The notes beneath the pieces are model-generated. The model did no database searches. It was not told the origin of the DNA and was given only the letters and a program-made list of their open reading frames with translations. This document shows positions 34,561 to 43,596 of a stretch of DNA of 64,000 nt, one piece after another (the first letter of the stretch is position 1; each line of letters starts with the position of its first letter). This DNA comes from an uncultured Bacteroidales bacterium. Its GTDB lineage: Bacteria; Bacteroidota; Bacteroidia; Bacteroidales; UBA932. A program made the translations under genes and the position numbers. The DNA is taken from contig ONKO01000011.1 in the NCBI GenBank assembly GCA_900318445.1, forward strand, positions 1 to 64,000, given 5' to 3'.

Positions 34561-35940
34561 GTGAACCGAAATTTCCTTCTTTCATTTCTTTATCTCCCAC
34601 TGGCCCTCGCATGCGGAAAGAATTACGGGGATAACCTCCCGGGGATGGAAGCCGTTTCCTACGTGCCCACCGATGCCATCATCGCCAATCCCGAGCGCGG
34701 CTTTTATTCTGCCCAGGAAATCTTCAGCGTTTCCAGCAAGGGCATCTCCAGGGACGGTGCTGCAGCAAATCGCAAGAACTACCGTACGCTGTATCTTCTG
34801 GAGTTCCATCTGAAAGATTTTGTAAACTCAGACATCTCTGAAGAATACCTTCAGACGGTCCGGACCTATTTCCAGTCCATGCGGGACGGCGGAGCCAAGT
34901 GCATCCTCCGTTTCTGCTACTCAAACGGCATGAATGAGTCTGACAAACCGTGGGATGCCTCTCCCGCCCAGACGCTCAGGCATGTCGCCCAGATCAAGCC
35001 CATTCTCCAGGAATACGACGACATCATTTTCGTGGTACAGGCCGGTTTCATCGGCAGCTGGGGAGAATGGTATTACACAGAAAACTACGACAATGCTTCC
35101 CGGAAAGCACTCCTGGAAGCCCTGCTGGATGCAGTTCCCGCATCACGCCAGATCGAGCTCCGCACTCCGGCCTTTAAAATGAATCTTTACGGCTACTCAC
35201 TAGCCGACACATTAACCCGCGCCACGGCCCATACCACAGACGTAAAGGCCCGCCTGGCAGGGCATAACGACTGTTATCTGGCCAGCGCCAACGACCAGGG
35301 TACATTCAATAACAGTAATGAACGCAAGTTCTGGACGGCCGAATCGGCCTACACCATAATGGGCGGCGAAACCTGCGCAACCTCCGCCTATTGCGACTGC
35401 CAGCCCAAAGAAACGCCCAAGGCGGCCCACGGAGCCCTGGCCGACCTAGCCCAATACCATTTCACCTACATGAACCAGGGATACCATCAGGGCGTCCTGA
35501 ACCGGTGGAAAACCGGCGGCTGCTTCGAGGAAATCCAGAAGCGTCTCGGATACCGCTACGTCCTGGACAAAGGACAGTTCACCGAATTTCCTGCAGCCGG
35601 AGCGGCGTACCGCATTGTCCTGGACCTGCACAACGAGGGCTTCTCCCCCGTCCAGAATCCCCGCGATGCGGAATTCGTGCTAACGGACAAGGGCGGCAAG
35701 GTCCTGGAAACCTATCCCCTGAACTCCGATCCCCGCTACTGGATGGCCGGCGAAAGCGTAACCGTGGACCAGACCCTCACCCTTCCTTCGGGCATCTCCG
35801 GAGAAGTGACGCTGTGGCTGAACCTCCCGGACCCGTGCGAAACCCTTCGCAACAATCCCCTCTACTCCATCCGCCTTGCCAACAAGGACGTCTGGGACGA
35901 GGAGACTGGTTACAATAAACTGCACACACTGACACTGTAA
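34561..35940 (+). CDS. DUF4874/DUF4832 TIM-barrel-like lipoprotein
   Basis: 459 residues if started at GTG 34561, giving the signal peptide NRNFLLSFLYLPLALAC. In-frame ATGs at 34513 and 34540 lie in or beside the terminator stem, so they are less likely. IIANPERGFYS opens DUF4874; AKCILRFCYSNG, IIFVVQAGFIGSWGEWYYTEN (with a strand-end Glu) and QIELRTPAF suggest a TIM barrel; the C-terminal 130 residues (AYRIVLDLHNEGFSPVQNPR) are a beta-sandwich, DUF4832. The layout looks like a glycoside hydrolase, but no activity is known to me. A second, divergent DUF4832-type protein lies at 38242. Confidence 0.75.
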   Translation: MNRNFLLSFLYLPLALACGKNYGDNLPGMEAVSYVPTDAIIANPERGFYSAQEIFSVSSKGISRDGAAANRKNYRTLYLLEFHLKDFVNSDISEEYLQTVRTYFQSMRDGGAKCILRFCYSNGMNESDKPWDASPAQTLRHVAQIKPILQEYDDIIFVVQAGFIGSWGEWYYTENYDNASRKALLEALLDAVPASRQIELRTPAFKMNLYGYSLADTLTRATAHTTDVKARLAGHNDCYLASANDQGTFNNSNERKFWTAESAYTIMGGETCATSAYCDCQPKETPKAAHGALADLAQYHFTYMNQGYHQGVLNRWKTGGCFEEIQKRLGYRYVLDKGQFTEFPAAGAAYRIVLDLHNEGFSPVQNPRDAEFVLTDKGGKVLETYPLNSDPRYWMAGESVTVDQTLTLPSGISGEVTLWLNLPDPCETLRNNPLYSIRLANKDVWDEETGYNKLHTLTL

Positions 35941-35956
35941 AACAATAACTTCACGG

Positions 35957-36652
35957 ATGAAGTATATCCTTAACATCATTCTTTGCCTGGTGCTCCTTGC
36001 GGGGTGCCAGGCGGGGAATGTTGCATCGTTCTGGGACGGGCGCAGCGTCGCTGTGGAAGATATCACCGCCTCCGAGGAGCAGTTCGCCGCCTTTGCTTCC
36101 GCGGCTGTAAAGGCCCCGTCGCAGGACGCCCTCCACGCCATGGATGTTCTCTTTGACAAACTCAAAGAGGATGCTGTGGACTACTTCATCTATGCCGAAT
36201 GGATGGATGCCTTTTATGACATCCTTTCCCCCGCCCGCAACGCCCTCCTGTACGGGAAGGCCGTGGAAAGGCTGGTCTCCGACGGCATCCTGACAGAAAA
36301 CGAATACGCTCCTTTCCTCAGACGCCTGGAATGGATGCAGCTGAATACGGAAGGGTCTCCCGCAACCGTTCCCGGCTGTTCGCACTTTGATACGCGCACG
36401 CTGGTCCTGGTCCTGGACCTCGGCTGCCCCTCCTGCCGCGAAGCGCTGGAAAAACTGGGCGCAGCCCCGGAATGGAACGGCGTCAGAAAAATAGCTGTAG
36501 GCCTCGGAAACGGCCCGCAGCCCACGGTTTCCGGCTGGGAATACCTGTTCCCGGAAAACGGGAACGCCTGTTTTGACTTACACACTTCCCCCGCATATTT
36601 TATCGTAGCCGCCGGCGGGGTTGTTGAGAAAGGCTACACCCCTGCACTTTAA
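35957..36652 (+). CDS. DUF5106/thioredoxin-fold-like lipoprotein
   Basis: 231 residues with a lipobox (LLAGC). A helical N-terminal region (about 35-140) is followed by a short thioredoxin-like domain with LVLVLDLGCPSCREAL (CPSC redox-like motif) and a cis-Pro-like TSPAYFIV near the end. It resembles DUF5106 plus TlpA-like proteins of Bacteroidota. The thioredoxin part is short, about 90 residues. Its role in the PUL is unclear; redox maintenance of secreted cysteine-containing enzymes is possible. Confidence 0.6.
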   Translation: MKYILNIILCLVLLAGCQAGNVASFWDGRSVAVEDITASEEQFAAFASAAVKAPSQDALHAMDVLFDKLKEDAVDYFIYAEWMDAFYDILSPARNALLYGKAVERLVSDGILTENEYAPFLRRLEWMQLNTEGSPATVPGCSHFDTRTLVLVLDLGCPSCREALEKLGAAPEWNGVRKIAVGLGNGPQPTVSGWEYLFPENGNACFDLHTSPAYFIVAAGGVVEKGYTPAL

Positions 36653-36664
36653 CCTGATTTCACC

Positions 36665-38245
36665 ATGAGAAAGAAACTATTCTATACGGCCTTTATTCTG
36701 CTTCTTCCCTGCTGCCAGTTCTGCACGCAGAAAAACGATGCAGAAGAAGAAACAGTCACCGAAAAGGTGAAAGAAGACGACGGAAAGCCCAAGGCCGGAG
36801 AATACACCTTTATCGCCTCTCCCCTGAAGGGCCAGTGGGAAGCGGGAGACCAGATTTACGTCCACGGTTCCTACGGCCCCGCCGCGCAGGTCTTTACCCT
36901 CAAGGCCTCCGATATCTCGGCCGACGGCAAGAGCGCAACGCTCAAACTGGAAAACGGCTTGGACTACGTATCGGCCCCGGATTACCTGTACGCTGCCTGG
37001 CCGGCCTCCTGCGTCATGAAAGAGGACGGTCTCATGGATGCCCATACCACCTTCGAAAAGGCCGACTGCCTGCTCGCCCAGGCTTACCTCGAAGGAACCC
37101 GGTTCCAGTTTGACGATGCATCGGCCCTCATCTCCTTCACCGTAAACGGAGACTTCGACCGCGTGAGCATTGCCGGAGTGCGCCGTCCGGGCCTTCGCTT
37201 TACCGCTTATACCAACCAGCATTCCACGGCCCAGACCAGCTTCAGCAAGGTTGGCACCGACGGTTATCCTTTCCGCGAAGAACCCATCGGCAGCGGAAAA
37301 ACAGAGATCTGGTTCCCCGGCGGCGTTTCGCTGGAAGACGGCTTTACGCTGTATTTCGGGAAAGATGGTTCCTGGCTCAAGTCCTACACTTATTCCGAAG
37401 ACGCAATCCTGAAGGCCGGCAAAAAGCTCGAGCTGGGAGACATCACCTCCAGCCTTTCCGCCTATAGCGGTCCGGCCCCGAAGATGCCGGAAATGGGAAA
37501 CCGTACCAAATACACCATCAAACTCAACGAAGTCTCCGGCCTGTGCCTGAGCGAGGGGAACGATTTCCTCTGGGCGCTTGGCGACGGCAGCGAAATGGGC
37601 AAGATCTCCATCGAGGGAGAGCTGCTTGCAAAAACCAAGCTGCGCACCACCAGCGGTTCTACGCTGGACTCCGAAGGAATCTCCCTGCGATACGACACCG
37701 GCGACCTCCTCATTGGCGGAGAACCGGGCAGCGTCTACAGCATTCCGGCAAAGGATGTCCCTTCCGTCTTTGCCGAAAGCACCTTCAGGGGTGTCGTGAG
37801 CCTTTTCACTATCCCGGATGCCAAAAACTTTGACAACGCCGGCGTGGAAGGCATGACCTACTACAAGGACGGCCTGTGCTATGCCGGTGCCCAGACGGGC
37901 TCCTACCTCTTCTGCTGCAAGGTGGAGACCGGAGAAGTGCTCTGGAAAAAGAACCTGCGCGAGAAGCACCCCGTCATTACGGAAATCGCCGGCCTGTGCT
38001 ACGATCCGCTCACAGACTGGCTCTGGGTCATCGACTCCGAGTCCCGCCGCATGTTCGCCCTCACGGCCGACGCCGAGCAGCTTCTGGGCTTCTATTCCGT
38101 CAAGGGCATCGACAATCCCGAGTCCATCTGCATAGACCATGCGCACAGCAGCATCTGGGTGGGTGACGACTATGGCTCCACCTCTTACCTTTACCGCTAC
38201 GATTTCACCGGTCTGGACGATTTCATCATCAAGAATACAAAATGA
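36665..38245 (+). CDS. Fimbrillin-like plus SdiA-regulated/beta-propeller lipoprotein
   Basis: 526 residues. Lipobox-like LLLPCC. Residues about 45-250 resemble a fimbrillin-type surface domain (WEAGDQIYVHGSYG, SAPDYLYAAWPAS). Residues about 275-520 form a six-bladed propeller of SdiA-regulated/esterase-like type: NEVSGLCLSEGNDFLWALGDG, TEIAGLCYDPLTDWLWVIDSESR and GIDNPESICIDHAHSSIWVGDDYG. This suggests an extracellular phosphodiesterase-like or binding function. Its stop overlaps the next start as ATGA. Confidence 0.68.
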   Translation: MRKKLFYTAFILLLPCCQFCTQKNDAEEETVTEKVKEDDGKPKAGEYTFIASPLKGQWEAGDQIYVHGSYGPAAQVFTLKASDISADGKSATLKLENGLDYVSAPDYLYAAWPASCVMKEDGLMDAHTTFEKADCLLAQAYLEGTRFQFDDASALISFTVNGDFDRVSIAGVRRPGLRFTAYTNQHSTAQTSFSKVGTDGYPFREEPIGSGKTEIWFPGGVSLEDGFTLYFGKDGSWLKSYTYSEDAILKAGKKLELGDITSSLSAYSGPAPKMPEMGNRTKYTIKLNEVSGLCLSEGNDFLWALGDGSEMGKISIEGELLAKTKLRTTSGSTLDSEGISLRYDTGDLLIGGEPGSVYSIPAKDVPSVFAESTFRGVVSLFTIPDAKNFDNAGVEGMTYYKDGLCYAGAQTGSYLFCCKVETGEVLWKKNLREKHPVITEIAGLCYDPLTDWLWVIDSESRRMFALTADAEQLLGFYSVKGIDNPESICIDHAHSSIWVGDDYGSTSYLYRYDFTGLDDFIIKNTK

Positions 38246-39531
38246 GAAAAATGCTCCTGCCACTTTGTCTTCTCCTGACTTTCTGTGAAGGAAAGCCGGC
38301 CGATGAGCCCGTCGTCGGTCCCGGCGGCGAAGTCACGGAAGAAGAATATGGTGTCAAGGTACCCCTTGAGGCATCTGTCACGCATGTGCAGCCCATGACC
38401 GGCATTGTGCTCTGGAACACCAGCAGTTCCGTCAGAAAGAGCTACGTCCAGCTGGAGTTCTCATACATGCTGTACAACGACGTCTGCAAGGAAAAGGACG
38501 TATACGACTGGGCTCCGATGGACAAGCTCCTCAAAGAGGTGGCGGGCCGCGGGCACCAGGCCGTCGTGCGTTTCCGCTACACATATCCGGGCTATTCCTG
38601 CGCCGTACCGGACTACATCAAGTCCTGGCCGGGGTACGAGGCGACCAACGCCAAGAGTGAAGGCCGCAATACCGAATTCCCGGACTGGCGCTGCGAGGAA
38701 CTGCAGCGCTTCCACATGGAGTTTCATCGCCGATTCGCCGAACGTTATGACAAAGATCCGCGCCTCGCTTTTGTGGAAACGGGATTCGGGCTTTGGGCCG
38801 AATATCACATCTATGACGGTCCCTGTGTGATGGGCCGTACATTCCCCTCCCACGACTTTCAGGCTCAGTTCCTGCCCAAAATGGACGAGTGGTTCCAGGA
38901 CACGCCCTGGCTTTTCTCCATCGATGCCGTCGACGCCAAATACGCACCCTTCCACAAGCAGAAAGCCCTGCTGGAGCTGGACTTCGGCAACTTCGACGAC
39001 TCCTTCATGTGTGAGGACTGGAGCGGATACAACTGGGAAAGCTGGTCATTCTTCGGGAAGGACCGCTACAAGAAGGGGCCGGCCGGCGGCGAATTCAGCT
39101 ACTACTCGGACTACGACCAGAAACACGTCCTGGACAAGGGCGGCATGTACGGCCGCAAGTTCGAGGACGTAGTGGCCAAGGTGCACATGAGCTTTATCAT
39201 CGGCAACGACCAGCCCGGAAAACAGACGGAAGAGCGCATCAAAGAGGCAGCCATGTCCATGGGTTATCGCTTCGAGATCCGGGAATTCCGCGTCAAGGAG
39301 GGTGAAGGCGCCCTGGTGCGCATCGCGAACGTGGGCGTTGCGCCCATCTACCGCGACACATACGTGCAGGTGAAGGGGGTCCGGAGCCGCGAGAACCTGC
39401 GGGACCTGATGCCGGGAGAGGAAATGCGCATTCTCATCCCCTGCCGGGCATCGGCCTCATCCATTCCCTCCATTGCCTGCGACCACCTGGTAAGCGGCCA
39501 GCAAATAGAATATGAAGCACACGTCAAGTAA
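38242..39531 (+). CDS. DUF4832-type TIM-barrel-like lipoprotein
   Basis: 429 residues. The lipobox region is LLLTFC, then a linker. TIM-barrel-like strands include HQAVVRFRYTYPGY, LAFVETGFGLWAEYHIYDG (Glu at two strand ends) and WLFSIDAVDAKYAP; VLDKGGMYGRKFED and a C-terminal beta domain with ALVRIANVGVAPIYRDTYVQVKG correspond to DUF4832. It is distantly similar to the protein at 34561 (compare FIGSWGEWYYTE with FGLWAEYHIYDG). Two such paralogues in one PUL suggest successive cleavages of the same polymer. Confidence 0.7.
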   Translation: MRKMLLPLCLLLTFCEGKPADEPVVGPGGEVTEEEYGVKVPLEASVTHVQPMTGIVLWNTSSSVRKSYVQLEFSYMLYNDVCKEKDVYDWAPMDKLLKEVAGRGHQAVVRFRYTYPGYSCAVPDYIKSWPGYEATNAKSEGRNTEFPDWRCEELQRFHMEFHRRFAERYDKDPRLAFVETGFGLWAEYHIYDGPCVMGRTFPSHDFQAQFLPKMDEWFQDTPWLFSIDAVDAKYAPFHKQKALLELDFGNFDDSFMCEDWSGYNWESWSFFGKDRYKKGPAGGEFSYYSDYDQKHVLDKGGMYGRKFEDVVAKVHMSFIIGNDQPGKQTEERIKEAAMSMGYRFEIREFRVKEGEGALVRIANVGVAPIYRDTYVQVKGVRSRENLRDLMPGEEMRILIPCRASASSIPSIACDHLVSGQQIEYEAHVK

Positions 39532-39554
39532 CACAAATTTTAACCAATAACACC

Positions 39555-41582
39555 ATGAAAAGAACCATCAAGTATCTGCTGATCGCCATGGCGGCCCTCG
39601 TGCTCGCCTCCTGCGAGAAAGAGAAGGAGAATCCCATCCTGCACCCCGCCGGGGAGCCGGTCCAGTTCACCTTCACGGCTACTCCTACCTCCGAGACCAC
39701 GGCAGCCCTCAAGATTGTCGCCGACACCCCGGTGCCGGCCGATGTCAAGATCACTCTCGCGGCCGGTACCGGCAACAACATGCCCGGACTCACCTATCCC
39801 TCCGAGCTTGTCATTGCCAAAGGCACCACCGAGGCAACCGGTACGCTCACCGTTGACAAGGATGCCCTCACTCCCGAAGTGAAATATACAGCAGCCATCG
39901 CCGCTTCCCTCGCCGGGACCACCTTTGCCAACGTGACTGTCTTCACCATCACCGTACCCAAACCCGCTCCCGTTACCGTGGACGGCGACGCAGCAGAGTG
40001 GGCTGGTCTCCCCAGCGACTATGTAACCGAAATTACCTGCCCCGACGGTGCGGAATATGCCGGCATCAAGAGCGCCAAGGTATTCTATGAAGACAAGCTC
40101 TACGTGCTGCTTGAGCTCACCGACGACGCCATCGCAAAGGGTGTGGCCGACGGCAAGCTCCGCGCCCACTTCTACTTTGACGGCGACAACAGCAAAACCG
40201 ACGGTTACTACCACAAATGGAACAAACCCGCCATCGACTACATGCTTGAAGGAAAGCTCTCCAGCGGCGGACAGTGGTGCGCCATCAGCTCGGCATACCA
40301 CAAATACACCGGAACCGATCCCAATGTCTGGTCCGGTTCCTGGACTTCCGCAGAGGTGTCCCCCACCTTCACCTTCGCAGGAAAGAACAACTACTACGAG
40401 TGCGCCATGGATTACTCCAACTATCCCGGCGGCCTGGGCAATGTGATTGGCATCGGCTTCGACATCCAGGACGGCAACTACGCCATGCTGGGTTACCTTC
40501 CCTACGGTGGATCCTTGGCCCAGGTGGTCAAAAACGGTGAAGAGATTCCTGCCGTTTCCGAAGTGGAAATCAATATCGACGGTGACTATTCCGAATGGAA
40601 GTCCGTTCCCTCCATCGCCGGCGACGGCGCCATCAAGACCATGAAGATGTACGAGACCGCCGACAAGCTCTACTACTATGTGGAGGTTGACAAGAACAAC
40701 GAGAACATCAAGACCGATGCCACCCTCGACTACGCCCACAAGCTCATGCTCTGCTTTGACAACTGCGACAAAAAGGGAAGCTTCGGCGGAGCCGACTGGG
40801 CCGGTGCCAAGTACGACAAGATGTACGGCATCTGGCTCATGCAGAAGGGCGCAGCCAATATGTCATGCACCGACCTGGAAGGATTTGAGCACGCAGAGAC
40901 CGACGGAGACCTCATGAAGTTCGAGTTTGGCTTCACCAAGCCCAACGAGGCCGTATTTAACGGCGGGGCCTACCTCTACGGTGCCTATGTAAACACGCAG
41001 TATGTTGAGAATGCAACCCCGAACGGGGAAGAAGGCGTGCACGCCGGCAGCGCACCCGCCAGCAACCACTGCCTGGCTTACAAGGGTGAGCCCAGAGCCA
41101 TCACCCTCGACGGCGACTTCTCCGACTGGGTAGCCTATGACGGTGCCTGTGAAGGAAACTGCGGCATCTTCAAGGCCGCTTCTGACGCCGACAACCTGTA
41201 TTTCTACGTACACAGAACCACCGGCGGACGTTACTCTGCCATCTGGAACGGCGCAGGCTATCTCTACATCGCTTTTGAAATCGATGGAGACGCCACTACG
41301 GGTGTCACCTTGAACAGCAACGGCCCTTACGACTACATCGGCTTCTTCTATCCTTACGGAGAGAATGTCATCATCGAAGCTCCCGGTGAAACGGCCGAGT
41401 GCCTGCCTGAAGGAACAACCCTCGCCAATATCAAATGCAAGGGCATCGTCGATGAGACGGGGGCGCATATCGAGTACAGCATTCCCCGCGCAGACCTCCC
41501 TGCAATCCCGAACGCTCCCATCAAAGTAACGTCCTGGGGCAACAAGGATCTCCACAAAGTTACGCTTACATGTACGCTGTAA
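39555..41582 (+). CDS. Surface lipoprotein with three CBM9/DOMON-like modules
   Basis: 675 residues. A lipobox (LVLASC) and an Ig-like/Calx-beta-like domain (about 30-135) are followed by three related modules beginning VDGDAAEWAGL (about 140), IDGDYSEWKSV (about 340) and LDGDFSDWVAY (about 517). Each has the D-G-D-x-x-x-W opening shared with the protein at 33758. Tandem modules suggest avidity for a repeating glycan. It precedes alkaline phosphatase and overlaps its start by 13 nt. Confidence 0.8.
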   Translation: MKRTIKYLLIAMAALVLASCEKEKENPILHPAGEPVQFTFTATPTSETTAALKIVADTPVPADVKITLAAGTGNNMPGLTYPSELVIAKGTTEATGTLTVDKDALTPEVKYTAAIAASLAGTTFANVTVFTITVPKPAPVTVDGDAAEWAGLPSDYVTEITCPDGAEYAGIKSAKVFYEDKLYVLLELTDDAIAKGVADGKLRAHFYFDGDNSKTDGYYHKWNKPAIDYMLEGKLSSGGQWCAISSAYHKYTGTDPNVWSGSWTSAEVSPTFTFAGKNNYYECAMDYSNYPGGLGNVIGIGFDIQDGNYAMLGYLPYGGSLAQVVKNGEEIPAVSEVEINIDGDYSEWKSVPSIAGDGAIKTMKMYETADKLYYYVEVDKNNENIKTDATLDYAHKLMLCFDNCDKKGSFGGADWAGAKYDKMYGIWLMQKGAANMSCTDLEGFEHAETDGDLMKFEFGFTKPNEAVFNGGAYLYGAYVNTQYVENATPNGEEGVHAGSAPASNHCLAYKGEPRAITLDGDFSDWVAYDGACEGNCGIFKAASDADNLYFYVHRTTGGRYSAIWNGAGYLYIAFEIDGDATTGVTLNSNGPYDYIGFFYPYGENVIIEAPGETAECLPEGTTLANIKCKGIVDETGAHIEYSIPRADLPAIPNAPIKVTSWGNKDLHKVTLTCTL

Positions 41583-42733
41583 CCGTTAATACCCTTTCAC
41601 TGCGAAGCCGACTCCAGCGAGCCGGCTTCGCCATCCTCTGCCTGGTCGCTTCGTGCAAACCGGCAGAGCCATCCCTCCAGTATTACACCACGCCATCCAC
41701 CTATGAGACCGTCAATGTGAAGATGCCGCCGGCTGGCAATGAGGTACGCAATGTCATTCTCATGATTGGAGACGGCATGGGACTAGAGCAAGTGAGCTGC
41801 GCCTGGGTCCTGAACAAAGGGAAGCTCAACCTGGATCTGTTTCCTTCCGTCGGCCTGTCCCGCACATACTGCACGGATCGGCTTATCACGGATTCCGGTG
41901 CAGGCGGAACCGCACTTGCCGCAGGCGTAAAGACGGCCGAGAGCCATGTGGGAACCGCCGCCGATTCCACCGACCTGGAATCCTTTCTGGTAAAGGCAAG
42001 GAGGCTGGGGAAAAAGACCGGCGTCGCGGTAACCTGCCACTTGGCCGATGCCACCCCATGCGACTTCTGCTGCCACAACGAGTATCGCTACAACCAGGAG
42101 GATCTCATCGCCGACTACCTGGAGTGTGGCGTAGATTATATCAGCGGCGGAGGCCTGGACTGGTTTACCGTAAACCGCCGGGACGGCCGGGACATCTCGA
42201 AGGAAATGGCTGGGAAAGGCTATACCGTAGCCCTTACGGAAGAGGAGCTCATGAAAGCCGGGCTGCCTGTTATCGGCATACTGGCCCCCGACAACCTTCC
42301 CGTCGCACAGGAAAGGGGCGACCTTTTCCGTCACACCGTCCGCCGCGGCCTTGACATCCTTTCTGCCGAAAGCGGCGAAAACGGCTTTGTCATGATGCTG
42401 GAAGGCTCATGCATCGACGACTGGCTGCACGGCAACGACATCGGCAAGGCTATGGAAGAACTCCTGGACTTTGACCGTACCATCGGCGACGTCCTGACAT
42501 GGGCGGCAGCCGACGGTCACACGCTCGTAGTAGTGACGGCCGACCATTCCACCGGCTGTCTCACCCTGCAGGACGGCGACCTTGAGAAAGGAGAGATTGG
42601 CGTATTCTTCGCCAGCGAAAGCCACAACGGCATCGCCGTCCCCGTCTATGCGTGGGGCCCCGGCAGCGATGCCTTCACGAGCATCCGTGAGAATGACGAA
42701 TGGGGCAGAATCCTAGCATCTTATATCCAATGA
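41570..42733 (+). CDS. Alkaline phosphatase family lipoprotein
   Basis: 387 residues. The lipobox is CLVASC. VILMIGDGMG (metal-binding Asp), ITDSGAGGTALAAGVKT (nucleophile Ser in TDS[AG]), and the C-terminal VVVTADHSTG and SESHNGIAVPVYAWG (metal His residues) are all present, so the enzyme looks active. It would hydrolyse phosphomonoesters outside the cytoplasm. The product is slightly shorter than E. coli PhoA. It overlaps both neighbours (13 nt upstream, ATGA downstream), so it is an integral PUL member and not a phosphate-starvation gene by context. Confidence 0.9.
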   Translation: MYAVTVNTLSLRSRLQRAGFAILCLVASCKPAEPSLQYYTTPSTYETVNVKMPPAGNEVRNVILMIGDGMGLEQVSCAWVLNKGKLNLDLFPSVGLSRTYCTDRLITDSGAGGTALAAGVKTAESHVGTAADSTDLESFLVKARRLGKKTGVAVTCHLADATPCDFCCHNEYRYNQEDLIADYLECGVDYISGGGLDWFTVNRRDGRDISKEMAGKGYTVALTEEELMKAGLPVIGILAPDNLPVAQERGDLFRHTVRRGLDILSAESGENGFVMMLEGSCIDDWLHGNDIGKAMEELLDFDRTIGDVLTWAAADGHTLVVVTADHSTGCLTLQDGDLEKGEIGVFFASESHNGIAVPVYAWGPGSDAFTSIRENDEWGRILASYIQ

Positions 42734-43590
42734 AAAAGCAACATAACTGGCTGCTGTATGCCATCATCACCATGGTGATCTGGGGTATCTGGGGCGCCTT
42801 CAGCGATCAGACCACCCTGCCCAAGACGCTGGTTTACGTAGTCTGGGCCCTCAGCATGGTCCCTTGCGCCCTGGTGGCCCTTATCAATATCCGTTTCAAG
42901 TGGGATGTGCGTCCCAAGGCGGCCCTCCTCAGCATGGGCGTAGGCCTTCTGGGCGCCGGCGGACAGCTGGTGCTCTTCCTGGCCCTGGACTATGCGCCCG
43001 CCTACCTTGTCATGCCCATGATTTCCGTCGCGCCCATCGTGACGGTGCTGCTGTCGGCCACTTTCCTGAAAGAGAAAGTGTCACGACTGGGAGTCCTCGG
43101 CATTGTGCTGGCCTTCGTTGCGCTCGTCTGCTTTGCCCTGCCGGACAATACGGACGGAGCCGTGAGTAGCTGGATCTGGATTGTCTATGCCTCCGTCGTC
43201 TTTATCGCGTGGGGCGTTCAGGCCTTTGTGATGAAACTGGCGAACAACAATACACCGGACGCAGAGAGCGTGTTTGTATACATGGCCCTCTCGGCCGTCG
43301 TGCTCATTCCCCTCGCCCTCCTGATGGGAAAAAGCTCCGGAGAAGGGGTTACCTTTCCGGAGCTTACCAAAGTTTTTTTCGTACAGATTCTCAATGCGGT
43401 GGGAGCGTTCACCCTGGTGTATGCCAACCGTTACGGGAAAGCGATGGTGATTGCTCCGCTGGCAGATGCCTGCGCACCTGTCATCATGTGCGTCATCTCC
43501 CTGATCCTATATTCGGCCGTGCCTACGGTGCCACAGTGCATTGGCATTGTCGCCGCCATCAGCTGCGTGCTTATATTCTCACGGGAGTAG
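42730..43590 (+). CDS. DMT/EamA-family transporter
   Basis: 286 residues with ten hydrophobic segments in two EamA repeats (first: WLLYAIITMVIWGIWGAF; second starts at about IWIVYASVVFIAWGVQAF). It probably moves a PUL product, such as a sugar, across the inner membrane; DMT carriers are diverse, so the substrate is inferred from position only. ATG 42730 overlaps the phosphatase stop as ATGA. It is the last gene of the + arm, and the convergent icd gene ends only 6 nt away with no visible terminator. Confidence 0.8.
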   Translation: MKKQHNWLLYAIITMVIWGIWGAFSDQTTLPKTLVYVVWALSMVPCALVALINIRFKWDVRPKAALLSMGVGLLGAGGQLVLFLALDYAPAYLVMPMISVAPIVTVLLSATFLKEKVSRLGVLGIVLAFVALVCFALPDNTDGAVSSWIWIVYASVVFIAWGVQAFVMKLANNNTPDAESVFVYMALSAVVLIPLALLMGKSSGEGVTFPELTKVFFVQILNAVGAFTLVYANRYGKAMVIAPLADACAPVIMCVISLILYSAVPTVPQCIGIVAAISCVLIFSRE

Positions 43591-43596
43591 AGCATT

